From NCBI GenBank assembly GCA_013396915.1, contig VWZL01000187.1:89998-153997 (forward strand): a DNA stretch of 64,000 bases, in the 5' to 3' direction. The notes below the pieces were generated by a model. The model ran no database searches and was not told where the DNA came from. It saw only the letters and a list, made by a program, of their open reading frames with translations. A program made the translations under genes and the position numbers. Shown here piece after piece: positions 12,711-25,249 of the stretch; positions within the stretch are counted from its first letter, which is position 1, and each line of letters starts with the position of its first letter. This DNA is from Stercorarius parasiticus (taxonomy: Eukaryota; Chordata; Aves; Charadriiformes; Stercorariidae).

Positions 12711-15130
12711 TCACAGAATCACAGAATGGTTGAGGTTGGAAAGGACCTCTTGAGGTCATCTAGTCTGATTCCCCCGGTCAAGCATGGCCACATAAAACAG
12801 GCTGCCCAGGGCCATGGCAGTTGGATTTGGAATACCTCCAAAGATGGAGACTCCACAGTCTCTCTGGGCAACTGTGCCAGTACTCAGTCACCTTCACAGC
12901 AAACCTGTCTTCCAGACGGTCAGTCTCCATCATGTATCAGAGTTTCTCCAAGGATGGAGACTGCGCAGCTTCTCTGGGCAACCTGTGCCAGTGCTCAGTC
13001 ACTCTCACATTAAAAAAGTGTTTCCTGATGTTCAGACGAAACCTCCTGTGTTTCAGTTTGTGCTCATTGCCTCTGGTCCTGGCACTGGGCACCATTGAAA
13101 AGAGCTTGGCTCCACCTTCTTTACACCCTCCCTTCAGGTATTTGTATACATAACTATGATCCCCCCATCTCCAGGCTGAACAATCTCGCTTTTGCATCCT
13201 TTCCTCATAGGAGAGATGTTCCAGTCCCTTCACCTTCTTCATGGCCCTTTGTGGCACTCTCTCCACTATGTCCATGTCTCTCTTGTACTGGGGAGAGAGA
13301 ACTGGACACAATACTTCAGGTGTGGCCTCGCCAGTGCTTACCAGAGGGCAGGATCAGCTCCCTCCACTTGCTGGCTGCACTCCTCCTAATACAGCCCAGG
13401 ATACTGTAAGCCTTTTCTGCCTTTTCTGTTTCTCCTCAGGTGCATAAATTTCCACTTCTCTTTGTTGAACTTTATGAAGTCATTGAACTTCATTTGCTGT
13501 CAGGCCACTTCCCCAGACTGTGCAGGTCCCTCTGGATGGCAGCACAACTCTCTGGCATATCAGCCACTCCTCCCAGTTTTGTGTCATCAGCAAACTTGCT
13601 GAGGGCACAGTCTGCCCCATCATCTGTATTATTAATGAAGATATTGAACAGGATGGGACCCAAGGGACCACTGGGGTACACCAATAGCAACTAGACTTCA
13701 ACTAGACTTCCTGCCACTGATTGCCACCTTCCAGGCAAGGCCATTCAGCCAGTTTTCAATACACCTCACACTCTGGTGTTAGGAAAGCTAAAGCCCAACT
13801 GGAATTGAATCTGGACAGGGATGCTCAGACAATGTTTCTGTATTCCCCCCAGGTTACCCATCCTTGCTTCCACCCTCTGTATGCTTCCTTTCTGTGTCTG
13901 AGTTTGGCCAGGAGTTCCTCGTTCATCCACGCAGGCCTCCTGGCATTTTTGCCTGGTTATGTATTTATTGGGATGGAGATCTCTTGATCTTGGAGGAGGT
14001 GACCCTTGAATATGAAGCAGCTTTTTTGCCTTCCCTCCCCCACCCCCCTTCCTTTCAGGGCCTTATCCCATGGGACTCTTGCAAGCAGATCATGAAAGAG
14101 GCTGAAGTCTGCTCTCCTGAAGTCCAGGGTTGTGAGCTTGCTTCTCACCCTCCTCCCTCCCCTCAGGATCCTGAACTCCACTATCTCATGGTTACTGAAG
14201 CAAAGGCTGCTTTTCATCTTCACATCCACAAGAAGCTCCTCCTTGTTGATGAGCATGAGGTCCAGCAGAGTACCTTTCCTTGTTGGCTCCTCTGTCACTT
14301 GGTAGAGGGATTTATGATCAATGCACTCAGGAAATCTCCTGGATTGCTCATGTCCTGCTGTATTGTCCCTCCAGCATATATCAGGATGGTTGAAGCCCAC
14401 CATGAGGACACCAGGGCCTGTGAACATGAAGCTGCTCCTTTCTGTAGGGGCCTCACCCACTTGTTCTTCCTGGTCAAGTGGCCTATAGCAGACACCCACT
14501 ATAATAACATAACCTTCACCTGTTCTCCCTTTAGTCCTGGTCCATAAGCTCTTAGCTGGTTCCTTATCCATCCCCAGGCAGAGCTCCACACACTCCAACT
14601 GCTCTCTCACGTGAAGGGCAACTCCTCATCTTCCCATCTTGCCCTTCCTAAAGAGCCTGTATCCCTCTGTTGCAAAGCTTCAGCTCTCCAGTCATGGGAG
14701 TCATCCTACCACAAGATGACCGCCCTTCAACTGCACGCAGATCTCTAGTTCCTCATGTTTATTCCCCATACTGCATCCATTAGTGTACAGACATGTTAGG
14801 GAGGTTCCCCAGCATGTTGAGCTCCTGGAGACGGTTTGGGGGATTTCTCCACAATGGTGCCTTGTAGGCAATTCCTTGCTTACACACAAGTGCTGGCAGT
14901 GACCCCACTTGAGGGCCATTTTGTTGATTTTGTGATCCCTTCCTGGCACACCACCCTTTGCTCAGCCATCCTCTCTGTTGCTCCCTCACAGAACTGCTGG
15001 CTACTTTCTCTGTCCCCTGCCGTTCCTGGTTCAGAAGGTGGCTTTGAAACGTAAGGGGTGTGAGCACACTGAAACTCTGACGTTTCCTCACAGACATGCC
15101 TGTCCTCACGGGTGTGTCAGCTGGCACTAA
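12711..15130 (-). mobile_element. CR1 LINE, 5'-truncated, internally deleted, minus orientation
   Basis: Read on the minus strand, this block carries CR1 non-LTR retrotransposon protein remnants in order. First comes the start of the endonuclease domain near 14,720-14,800 (SMGNKHEELEICVQLKG). More endonuclease follows at about 13,957-14,610 (GVCYRPLDQEEQ, FNHPDICWRDNTAGH, EPTRKGTLLDLML). Then there is a reverse-transcriptase piece at about 13,500-13,700 (GPILFNIFINNTDDG, LSKFADDTKLGG) and the C-terminal region at about 12,940-13,310 (QYKRDMDIVERV, GLEHLSYEERM, LFSMVPSARTRGN). The 3' end is the avian CR1 tail with two TCACAGAA units at 12,711. Most of the RT domain is missing between about 13,700 and 13,900, and frames are broken by stops, so the copy is dead. 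The 5' boundary is uncertain; it lies between about 14,800 and 15,130. Confidence 0.92.
12838..13030 (-). repeat. Partial tandem duplication inside the CR1 3' region
   Basis: The CR1 3' segment containing GATGGAGACT, then TCTCTGGGCAAC, then GTGCCAGT, then CTCAGTCAC occurs twice, near 12,843 and 12,953, about 110 bases apart and with several mismatches. CR1 elements normally have this segment once, so the copy carries an internal duplication or two fused 3' fragments. Confidence 0.7.
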
Positions 15131-18100
15131 GCATGCCCATTAGCTAATTGAGTTTTGCTGTTTTCTTAAATTGTGTAGATGTAATTTGCATTCAGTTGCC
15201 TCCATTCTCCTGTGAGGTACTGCTGACTGCAGCCTTTTAGGAGCAACAGATCTCCAGCAAGCAGATGGGTCACTGTCTTGCATCTTCCTGCAACTGAGAG
15301 AGCACAAACTGGGCATAAGAAGCTTCATCCTCCAGACACCTTGCTGATATGTTTCCAGAGGTGGCACAGTCCTGCTGGAGGCTGAGTGGCTGATGACTGC
15401 ATTTAAACAGCCCTGCTGCAGGTCGGATGGTACCTCTGTTCCCTCTCTGGGCTAACTCCAGTAAAAGGTTGATACGCGTGCCTTTTTCTCTTCCCAGTTG
15501 ACTTGGAGAGTTCTCATTTCGAAAATGTCCTAGGAGGTATGTCTGATGAATCTCTTACAAATACAGCTCAGCTCTGAAATCCACTTATTTTCCCCCAGAT
15601 AAGCCCCCCTTTGGGAATTCTCAGTCTAGGTGCAGCCCAGGGTGGGGTGTTCGCTGCACTTGTTGCTCCCTGACAGCCAGGCCAAGTGCTTCAGCTGCTC
15701 TTCTCTGATTAAGCGCAGATGCTCAGGATGTGTCAGCACAGGCACTAGTTCTGCTAAGTGGAGATGTTTCTTCAGGGAAACTTGGTCATGAATGTAGCCC
15801 TGGGAAGGGGAATGGTCTCTTTTGGAGTGAGAAGTGACCCCGAGGTTGATCCCTCTCCATGGGTAGCTCCAGACTCTGAATGACCTTCAAAAATTGCACC
15901 ACCTTCATGTAAACCTAGGGCTCAGGTGGTTGTGTTCCCTTCAACCCAGTGCAAGTCTATGCACTTTGGGGTTCTCTCAGGCTTGTCTCTGCAGGGCAGT
16001 AGAGGTCAGCTGCCCTGAACTCCCCCAGACATCCCCTCTGCAGGCACTGGGGCTGCCTTGCCTTGATATTGAAAGAGCCCTTTCTTCCAAAGCGTGAGGG
16101 CTGCTTCCCTGTCCTCCATGGCCTCCCTGCCTGTCCACTTCCCATCCCGTGTGGGCCTGTGTGCCCACAGCTGTGCTTCCCAGACCTTGGGTTTGTCTCT
16201 CGCCCTTTTCTCCCCCTCACTTGAGTCAGGCCACGCTGGTTTGGGGCCAGGTCTTGGACCTTGTTCCCCACGAGCCCTGCATGCTGGCACTGCCCATGGA
16301 GGGGCATGGAGAGTGGATATCATTGTGATTTGCTTTTAAATTTTCAAGAAAGGCATTCCTGCCTTTCCAAGTCCTCTTTGTGGTGGCTCAGGAGGCAAAT
16401 TACTTTGGCACATTGCTCAATTCAATGGCACATTGCTACCAACTCAAACCTACTCTACCCTCTTCTCAGAGGCTTCACCCTCCCTTTCATGATGGCACAG
16501 GATATGCAGGGTTGCAGCCTGCAGCTTCTCAACATCCTTCCAGCAGCTGTGGGCTAACATATACTACTGGGGCCAGTTTGGCAGGTAAATAGGAATGGAT
16601 GGTCTGGGAAGGAGCTGTGACAGCTGCTCAGTACTGACACAGATCCCCACTGGTCAGGACAAGGTGCTTTTGGTTGATGTTCTGCCCATGGTGTGGTAGC
16701 AGAGACTACAAGATCACCAGGCCTGCCAGCTGCCCTGTGGCAGGATGCCTGAAGATGCAGAGCTCAGCTTCTTGCTTTGGCCTTCGATGTTCCCAAGCTG
16801 TGTTTGAAGGTCTCCAGGGACAGAGCATTTCCCTGCATGAAGACAGTACTGTGCTGCTTGCAGGTCTGGAGAGGCCCAGGGAGATGAGGAACAGCGTGTG
16901 ACATTGAAAAGCAGCAAAGGTGAGGGATATTTGCTGGCTGAGCTTGTGGAGCCTCTCTTGGGAAGCACCCTCCTCTGCCTCTGCTGTTTCCTCCTGTTCA
17001 TCTCCCAGCCCCACTTTCTGGGGCACTGGTTTGATTTCCTTTTGGTTTACTGGCTGTAGAGGAGTCCTTGGGTGCTATCAGCATATCTTTCTGTTTGGGC
17101 TAACCCAAGTGTTTTGCCTTATTTTCATACTTTTCCTATCAACACATGTACCCCGGGGCATGGAGAACTCTCCTCTGCTTTCCAGCCCTGGAAATCACAG
17201 CAGGGGGCAGACTATGGGTCCTAGGGCTTATTAGCATGCAATATGACCAAAAGTGGTCAGGGAAATCTCTCCCCCACAGGAGTCTGTGGAGAGGAGGTCC
17301 AGGTCGCAGCACTCGGTAGGTATCCTATAGGTACACGCAGCTCTGGTCCTCCCAGGCTCACCCATATGGTCCAGCTGGACCAACCCCCAGCAGGGAGGCA
17401 TGGCAGGAGCTGGCACGCTCCTCTGCTGGCGCTCAGTCTTTGAGGGAACTGTTTGGAGGCTTCCTGCCTTCTCTGAGTCATGTCAAAATCAGTCCCAAAT
17501 ATTCTCTTTGAAGCTCTTCATGCAGCGTTGAAGCAATCTTGCCTTCAAAGCAGTTGCTGGAGACAAGCAAGCTGCTTAAAAGACGCTTGAGCGCTCTCAC
17601 ATCGTGTTCAGGCTGTATTAAAATTTTACCGTGCTGTTCCACACCTCAGATGAATCACAGTCGCTCCGGAAAAGCATTGGGGGCTGGGGGAGGAAAAGGG
17701 GGAATGTGTGCAAGGAAGGGGCTTTTGAAAGAGATTATTAATGCACAGAGATGTTTTGGTGTTTGAGAGAGGCCCTGAATGGCAGCTCCGTGCTTTTTTC
17801 TCTGTGCTCATTAACGGTGAAGGGTGTAGCTGCTAAAGAGCGGAGCAGAGCGAGGGGAGGACACGGCTGCCGCTCAGGTGGGGATGAGCCGGGGAGAGGA
17901 CGTGGGAACTGAGGCAGGTGGGTGCTGGCTGTCTCCCTGAGAGGCAGTTTCAGGTTACGAGTTCAATGCCTACCTCCCTTTTGGAGGTTGCAATACAGCA
18001 AGTCGTTTCTTGATGTGCAAACAATTAAAAAGAGGGTGTGGGGCAGGGGGAAGATGGAGAAAGCAAACACCTCCTCCGGGATCTGGCTGCCTCTGCAGCT

Positions 18101-21100
18101 GCTCACCTAAGGCACCGCTTGCAGAGGGAGTTTCACACAGGAAAAATTGTGCTCAGGGCATCAGGTTACTTGCAGGATGGAGTTTGGAAGCTGAGATCTG
18201 CCTTCAGCCTTGGGGTATAAAGGGTATTCATGCCTCTTTTGCCTGGGCATAGAGTGGGTCTCTTGGGTCGTATCAGGGGTTACAGTTGTCCTGTTGCTGA
18301 TCCTCAGGCTTGCCCTCTAATACTGGAGAGAGGGCTATGGGGGGAGGCAAGGGGGCAGGAGTACCTTTCTTCCCCTCCTAGCAGCATCCCTGGGCGTGAG
18401 GAGCACCATTCCTGCAGTGTCTACCTGCACCGGGGGAGAGGCCAGCTCCCTGAGGGCTCCATTTTCTCCAGGTTTGTCACTGTCCTCTGAGTTCTGCAGA
18501 CTCCCGTTATGTCCCTCAGCCTTGTTTTCCGGAGAAGGAGTTATTTGTCCCCCCCTAGGCAAGGAAATGCATGACTTTACCTCTGTCTTTTGCTTGAAAG
18601 TTCCTTGCCTCCTTGCATCACCCTAGCCTTGTTGCAGATAGGCCACCCGAAGCCACTGCCCCCCCTGCAGGTTTGCCTGGTGAGGCCTCCTGGACCGGGT
18701 GCAGAGGCCAGAAGAGAAGGCAGACATTGGCTGGCAGGGTGGGAAGCCTCCTCCTGACAGCTGTCTGGAGCCTGAGGTGCCGGCAAGGACCAAGCTGCTG
18801 GGCTGGCGCATGCTCCTGTCCCAGCCCTTGGGAGTTTTCGGCACACAGGGCTGATGGCACTGAACATGTGTGCCAGGGGCTGGTGCAGGGGCTGCCTTCG
18901 CCAGACAGATCCAGCACATGGCAGCTGGATGAGGGATGGGAGAAAGCCTGCTGTTGCTCCTGACAGGGGAGGATGCTTTTGTATTTCTGCTCGCTGCCTA
19001 TTCGCTCCAGAGCCAGCAAGCAGGGAGGGCAACCTCCATTTTTTTTTCATGCTAATTTTCCTTTCTTCTTCGCCTGCCTCAGTGAGCCAAGCACCAAACC
19101 GAGGGCTGTATATATCCTCCGGGAGTAAAATGCCCCCCAAACCAAGCCCTTATCTCTTTCTACTGAAGTTGAAATGTGCCGTTTCTCCTAACTAAAAGGC
19201 GGGGAAAGGTGCACGCAGGCCCTGTCTGCCCTGCTGCCACTCCCTCTGTCCTGGTTGATTTGCCAGTGCCATGCCTCTCAGCTTGTACTGATGCCTGTCA
19301 CTCTGCTGACAGCATGAGAGACAAACGCCAGTTTGCCTTGGCCAGAAAACTTGCCTTGCAAAAGAAAAAAAGCCAGCTCAGGGCTTTTCACTTAGAGAGA
19401 AAGAGAGTGAGAAGAATAGACTTGAAAGCAAATTCCCATGTTTTTTTGCTTCGGGTGAGAGCTTTTCCCACGCTCCATTGGAAGGAGTGCAAGGAGCAAA
19501 TGTTTCCCAGCGCCTGTAAACACCAAACACCACTGAGGAGCAAGGAAAAAGCCAGTCTTATTGGAGCAAGGCAGAAACAGCGATGTGTTCTCCTGCGGTG
19601 CCTCATGTCTGTGTGCCTGCTTCTTCTGTAGCAATGGCTTTTCCAGACCTAGATATGTCTTCTGGGTGCGGTGGGAGCGTCAGACCCTGGGGTACTCTGA
19701 CAGAAGACCAGGTGGTGTTTGCTGTCCCCTGCAAAGTTTCTTCACAGCACTGGAGGCTACTGCTTCTTCCGTCAGAGTCCCAGCAACTGGACTGGGAACA
19801 GGCTGGTTTATTGGGTTAATTTCCCAAGCTGTCATTTTGGAAGGTGCTTGACATATATTTGCATTCAGCTGGCACTAGTCAAGGACCATTAGCTCGTTCT
19901 GCAAGACTGTTGGTTCCCCATCTGAGGAAGGCTGGGAAACCAAGTCTGGTTTGCTGTAACTCCTGTGCCAGTCGCTTTGACTGGCCCAAGCCCCATCCCT
20001 CGCCACCCTTCCCTGGTCTGATTCCTGACTCCTGTCTTCAGAGAACTGAAAAATCAATGAACATCTTGCCTTTTGGCAGTCCTCAGCCCTGGCTTCCATC
20101 TGCTTTCCACAGAGAGCTGGCGTTTAGCAGCCAGTCTCTGACAGGGCTATGTGAAACCCATCCGTGCGTGGGAGAGCTTGCCCATGCAACTCGCACCCTG
20201 GGAACCGGTTCACCAGCTCTGCAAGCGGAGGCCTGTCTCTGGCGAGGGAGTCTCTGTGTCTCAGCACGAGGGGCTATGTGTCTATAAAGTGCCCCGAAAA
20301 GGCAGAGGAGAAATTTGAGGGCAGCTTTTGGAAATGAGGAACCAACTGAAGCTGGGGATGTCCATCAGGCATCCATGCGGGTTTGGTTCAGCTTTTCAAG
20401 GAGACGGGTGTAGGGGGAAGTTTGGAAGCCGGTACCCATTGAGCTGTTTGGAGATGGGGGCTCTGCTTCATCCTGAGGTGTCCGGGAGCACTTGGAAGTC
20501 TGTCCCGAAGGATGCCCCAGCAGCCCAGTGAGCCCACTGCTTTTCCCAGCTGGCCAAAAAAAGAGCATTTGTGATAACAAAAGCCCTGCCCAGGGGTCCC
20601 AATTTTGAACAAAGCACTGGTGTCCCATTGCTGGTGCATCTTAGCATCTTCCCATCAATGAGAAACCCTCTCTTTTGTCCCCCCGCTCCCCTTGCCTTTG
20701 GTCTTGCTCGTAGAAAGCCGTGCTGACAAGCACCGTAGCCTGCATGCGCCCGTATCTGCTCCTGCGATCTCCCTTTGTTTGGCTGCCAGCTTTCTGCACC
20801 TGCGTGCACGCCTGCTCTCCCTCCCCGCTGTGGTTAGTCCTTCCCTCCCCCAGCCCATGGGCAGGAAAGCGGGTTTTAGCCGGGTCCAGAGGGTAAGGCA
20901 GTGCTTGGCAATGGCAAGCTTTCCCACTCCAACAGCAGCTGTGGGTGGGATGGGGGAACACAGGCAGCTTGGTTATTTGTGGATGAAGCACAAGTTGCCC
21001 TGTGATTAACCCTCTGGAGGGGTCCTGCCCACATCTGTCCCAACGGGAGCTGGAATCTCCATGCTTCCTTTGCTAATTGAGCCTGGATTGTATTAGCTAA

Positions 21101-24100
21101 TCCCATCCTCAAATCCCCCAGCTGTTCAAAGCTTTATAAGAGCAACCACACATGCCGGCTGGGAGGCTGCGCTCGTGTCCTGTTGGGACAGGGATTACAG
21201 AAGCAAAGTGTGTGGGGGTTTTGGGGTGGGGTTTTTCTGCTTGGGGTTTTTTATTTGGAGGGGGGGAGTATTATTTTTGGCAATCTGTAGCCAGCTGCCA
21301 TCATCACTATCTCCCCGTCCACAGAGAATATGCGTCATAAGAAAAAAACACTGTCATGAAGTGATGACAAGTGAAGTAAAACTAGGGATACATGGACTTA
21401 ATATCAGATAGTGTGTGCTCCGGTGGTCCTCTCTCTGCCATGGGGCCCACCTCCAGGCTTGTTCCTTTTCTTGCACCGACCACTGGGACAGGCTGGTTTG
21501 GAGATGATGGCCTGCCCTGCCCTTTCCCAGGGGGATACTCCAGGTTGCGACCAGGAAGCACCACCAAGGCCCTTGGAGTGATGGCGAGAAGCAGGTGAGG
21601 GCCCTGGCCAGCATGGGCTGCAAGTATTCACCAGCTACATGGGGAAAGCAAACAAACTGGATGGACAGGGTCAAGGGCATTCCCTGTCCAGGAGGTACTG
21701 CAGCAGCCAGACCACCAGCCCAGAGCAGCGTCTCCTCTCCAGAGCCCCTGCCTGAATGGCAGGAGGAGATGCTCTGCCACAGTTTTGCTTTTTAAAGAGA
21801 GCCAAGGACTCAGTCATTATAATCTTATCTGTGTCACGCTCATTTGATTGAGCTTTTGTAGCCTCTTCTCCCACTCAAACTACCTCAAGGGGGAGAGGGG
21901 ACTGGAGCAGCTGTGGGAGCCCCTGGCCACGGCGTACAAAGCCCGCTTGTTATCGGCACTGTCATATGCCTCCCTGCCCCCTCTCTCTTCCCAGCCCCAC
22001 CACAACCACTACATCCCGAAAGCACAAGCCGAGCATCCATCAAAAGGGCTATTATCCCACGATTTCTTAACAGCCACTGTTGCTCTACGGAGAACCGAGC
22101 TCCCCCTTTGACACAGTCCCCCGAGCAAAGGAAGAGCGGTGCCTGTCGCTGGTTGGCATACTGATTTGCAGCCCGTCGCAGTGGCCAGGGTGGGATGGTG
22201 GGGCTGCTGCCTGCACATGGGACTGCGTTAGGGATTAAAGGCTTCATTCTGGTCCTATGAGGTAGACGGGTCCTACAGAGATCTTACTTTGGTTCTCCAG
22301 ATGTTAGCAGGGGGGTAACACCCATGGAGGGTGGTTAAGAGACCACATTAGGGCTTCGTTCTTTATGGCATCTTTATGATGTTTTTAATCTGTTCTTCCC
22401 AGGAAAGAGGGGCTGGATTCGGAATTTTTTTTTCGGAGCTGGGTCTCATGGTGGTGTTTTGAACAAAAGGGGCACCTACGGCCCCCGGTACGTTCTCTTC
22501 CTACAGCAAGATGGGGTGTCAGAGTGGTGACAATCTCCCCAAGAGCAAGGAGAAGTCCCAGGGGTGGTGGACAGGTGCTGCTGGGGGCAGTCAGTCCCTC
22601 TGCTCCAGCAGGAAAGGGAGGGCTGGGGGAGAAAAGGGGCACAGCAAAAAAAGCCACCAACCTCTGGAGTAGGTAAAGGGTCTGCAGTGCACAGAGAGGC
22701 GGTTTCCAGGGATGTGGGCATTGACCAAAGCAGCTTGCTGAGTGGTAGCAGGTATTAACATCCTGAGAGCCTGCTGAAGGACGGCCCTGTGCTCTTTCGC
22801 TGGGCAGCAGGTGCTGTCACTGGTTGCCCCTGGCTTCATCACAGGTGCATTTATTCTTGATGCATATGAGCAGGCAGACCAGTCGCAGCACAGACAATGC
22901 CACCCCACCCGAAAGATCTACCACCTGTGGCACCATGGGCGAAGCTGGAGTCCTGGCAGGGATAGGAAGATGCCCCAGCACATTGGGGACCACAGCCAGG
23001 AGGAGATCTGTGCACCACAGGTGGAAACTAAGATTTGCTCAGTCACACAATGTGGAGCATAACTGATAAAAAGGTGTCACATTTTTTCCTGTTGTTTTTT
23101 TTCAGTCCCCTGGAGTAAAAGGCACTGTTGGCACTACCAGTCTTGGGAACCGGGCATCTTTGCTGGCCGTGAGCAATGCTGAACCCATCTCAAAAGAGCT
23201 TTGCTTTTTTTGTCTGCACACAGAGAAACTCCCTGTGGGTTTGTGCCTGTTTGTCTTCCTGTTCTCGGGGGGTTTCTCTTACAGCTGGCATGTTGAAAAC
23301 AAGACTCAGTGATGGTCTCCCTCCTGCCAGTGAGGGATGGTGCTTGGAGCTCCGGTTGGCCTGAAGTTTCCCTTCGTGCCATCACGGTTGCTCTGAGCCA
23401 TGTGCCTTGTTGCTGAGTCAACGTTCCGGAAAAAAATACGTTGGAAGAGCTATGGCTGGCCGGGACCTGTGGTCGCATCTTAGTGGGCTTTGGGTACGGT
23501 TTTCCACTTGAGAGGGCTTCTCTAGTGCAAGTTTTCTTGGCTATTGAGAAAATACCTAAACCGAACAATGAAGACTAACTGTACTGGAGAAGCCATGGGC
23601 ATTTACAGACATGCAAAAAAGCCGTCATGCTTGATCTCAGACCTTACAGAACAATTGTTTTATGAAAAATTGAGGTTGTTCAATTTTCCACTGAAATATT
23701 TGGACATAAAGACGATGACTTTATTAGAAAAAATGAATTTTTGTTATCCCATAATTCCAAGGCCTCTGGCATGGGAAAGGCTTTTCTACCTGAGGTGAAC
23801 ATCTCAGCATGCTCAGCAGGTCTAGTGCTGTTCCAGTGTGAACCTAGGATGAATTTTAAATCTGGTTTTCCTTCCCTAAGGTGTCCCTGACTCTTCACTA
23901 AGAAGGCATGCTGAGAAAATTATAGCCCCTCAGCTATTAGAAAACTATAGTGCTCTTATTGGAAAGAGCAGAGGCTCTTTTTAAATTTACAGGTATGAAA
24001 TTCAGCTGCTTGAATTTGGGGAAGTTCACCATCCCCCAAAATTAGCCAGCCATACAGACCTCAGCTGCAACCTCAGCTGGGCTGGTTAAAGCTGGGTTCT

Positions 24101-25240
24101 TTCATCCAAACCTTTTAAAATAGGGAAAATGTCGGAAATTTGGGCCACCCGTTTTTCCCACTCACAGATGAGCCGTGGCTCTGTGCAACAAGAGAGGTTT
24201 CTGTCATGATGAAGGCATTTCAGAGAGCTAATTTACTTGTTCTACTGGGCGTGCTAGCACGGGGATCCTGCATGCAAAAAGACACAGCAAATTGATTGCA
24301 AGTGGTTTGCTTGAAAGAAGAAGCAGGAGGTGTGTTAAGCAGATGTCTTCGTGGCAATAAGGCAAATTAAGTGGAGGAGTTCCCATATTTTCCTGTGTTT
24401 CTGCTTACTGTGGGGTCTCTGGACTATTTTAATAACTGATCAAAAAAGAAGGGAGAGTATGAGCAGACAGCCGTAACGGTGGAAGGCCAGCCAGCCGGGA
24501 TGTTTGCAAGCAAAAAGGTTTGCAAGCTGCCGTACTGCCAAAATTCCCCGAAGGAGAAAAATTTACTGGGATGATTGGCTCCCAAGAGGCAAATTTTTTC
24601 TATGATAAGTGCCATGCGTGGCTCCAGCTTCTGTTTTTCTACTCGGGGCTTGGATTTCCCATTATGCAAGCCTATTTGGCTTTTTAATCCACTACTTTCT
24701 TCTGAAATGTATGAGACTGGGAATGCTTTGTTGCACTAAAGGAGAGGTGGCTTACGCAAGAAACTGATCTAAGGCCCTGACCAGGGCAGGGGGAGACCTG
24801 GGGGCTTTTTCCCTAATTTCGGAGAATTCAGATGCTCAAAACTAGACACCACAGAGCAAGCGCTGGGGTGGGGGAAGACCACTCCTTTTCCAGCCTGTGC
24901 AGACACTACAGGGAGCAAAACCTCATCCTGCCTCACATTTTTATGGCCCCCCAGCCTCCCAGGCCAACAGAAGTTTAGGATTTTCCAGAGATGCCGTCTG
25001 CATTTTTTGCATGGTGGGGTCAAATCCTGCTTTCAGTCCCTGCAAACTTTTTTCCTTCCACAGCATCCCCTCGGGCTGAACTTCACCATGTCCTTGTCTG
25101 GCAGTCTCAGCGCCGATGAGTGCACTCTCTGGCTCCCAGTGTTTTCCAGTTGGGTCCAGGACCGTCCTCAAGCCTGGTGTCGGGGGTGTGGGGTGTGCCT
25201 GTGCTGGCTGTGTCCTTGCAAGGAGTGGGGGGTGTGTGTG
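15131..25240. other. Intergenic DNA between CR1 and the PRAG1 CpG island
   Basis: About 10 kb without a supportable gene. Open frames are short, lack domains and often overlap on both strands. Points seen: a G-rich quadruplex-prone run at 21,214-21,246; a stretch at about 21,073-21,140 with GCTAAT repeats, a TAATCC homeodomain-type site and a TATAAG sequence; and several AT-rich patches around 23.6-24.7 kb. This could hold distal regulatory DNA for PRAG1 or CLDN23, but the sequence alone does not show it. Confidence 0.55.
21214..21246 (+). other. G-quadruplex-prone G runs
   Basis: Four G runs occur in close order: five G at 21,214-21,218, four at 21,223-21,226, four at 21,228-21,231 and four at 21,243-21,246, with loops of 4, 1 and 11 bases. 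This satisfies a relaxed G4 pattern (the last loop is long). Function is unknown. Confidence 0.5.
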
Positions 25241-25249
25241 TAGGGGTCT

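Noticed and set aside
13864..14547. Plus-strand open frame of 227 codons
   Set aside because: It is the antisense of the CR1 endonuclease region, whose minus-strand translation is recognisable.
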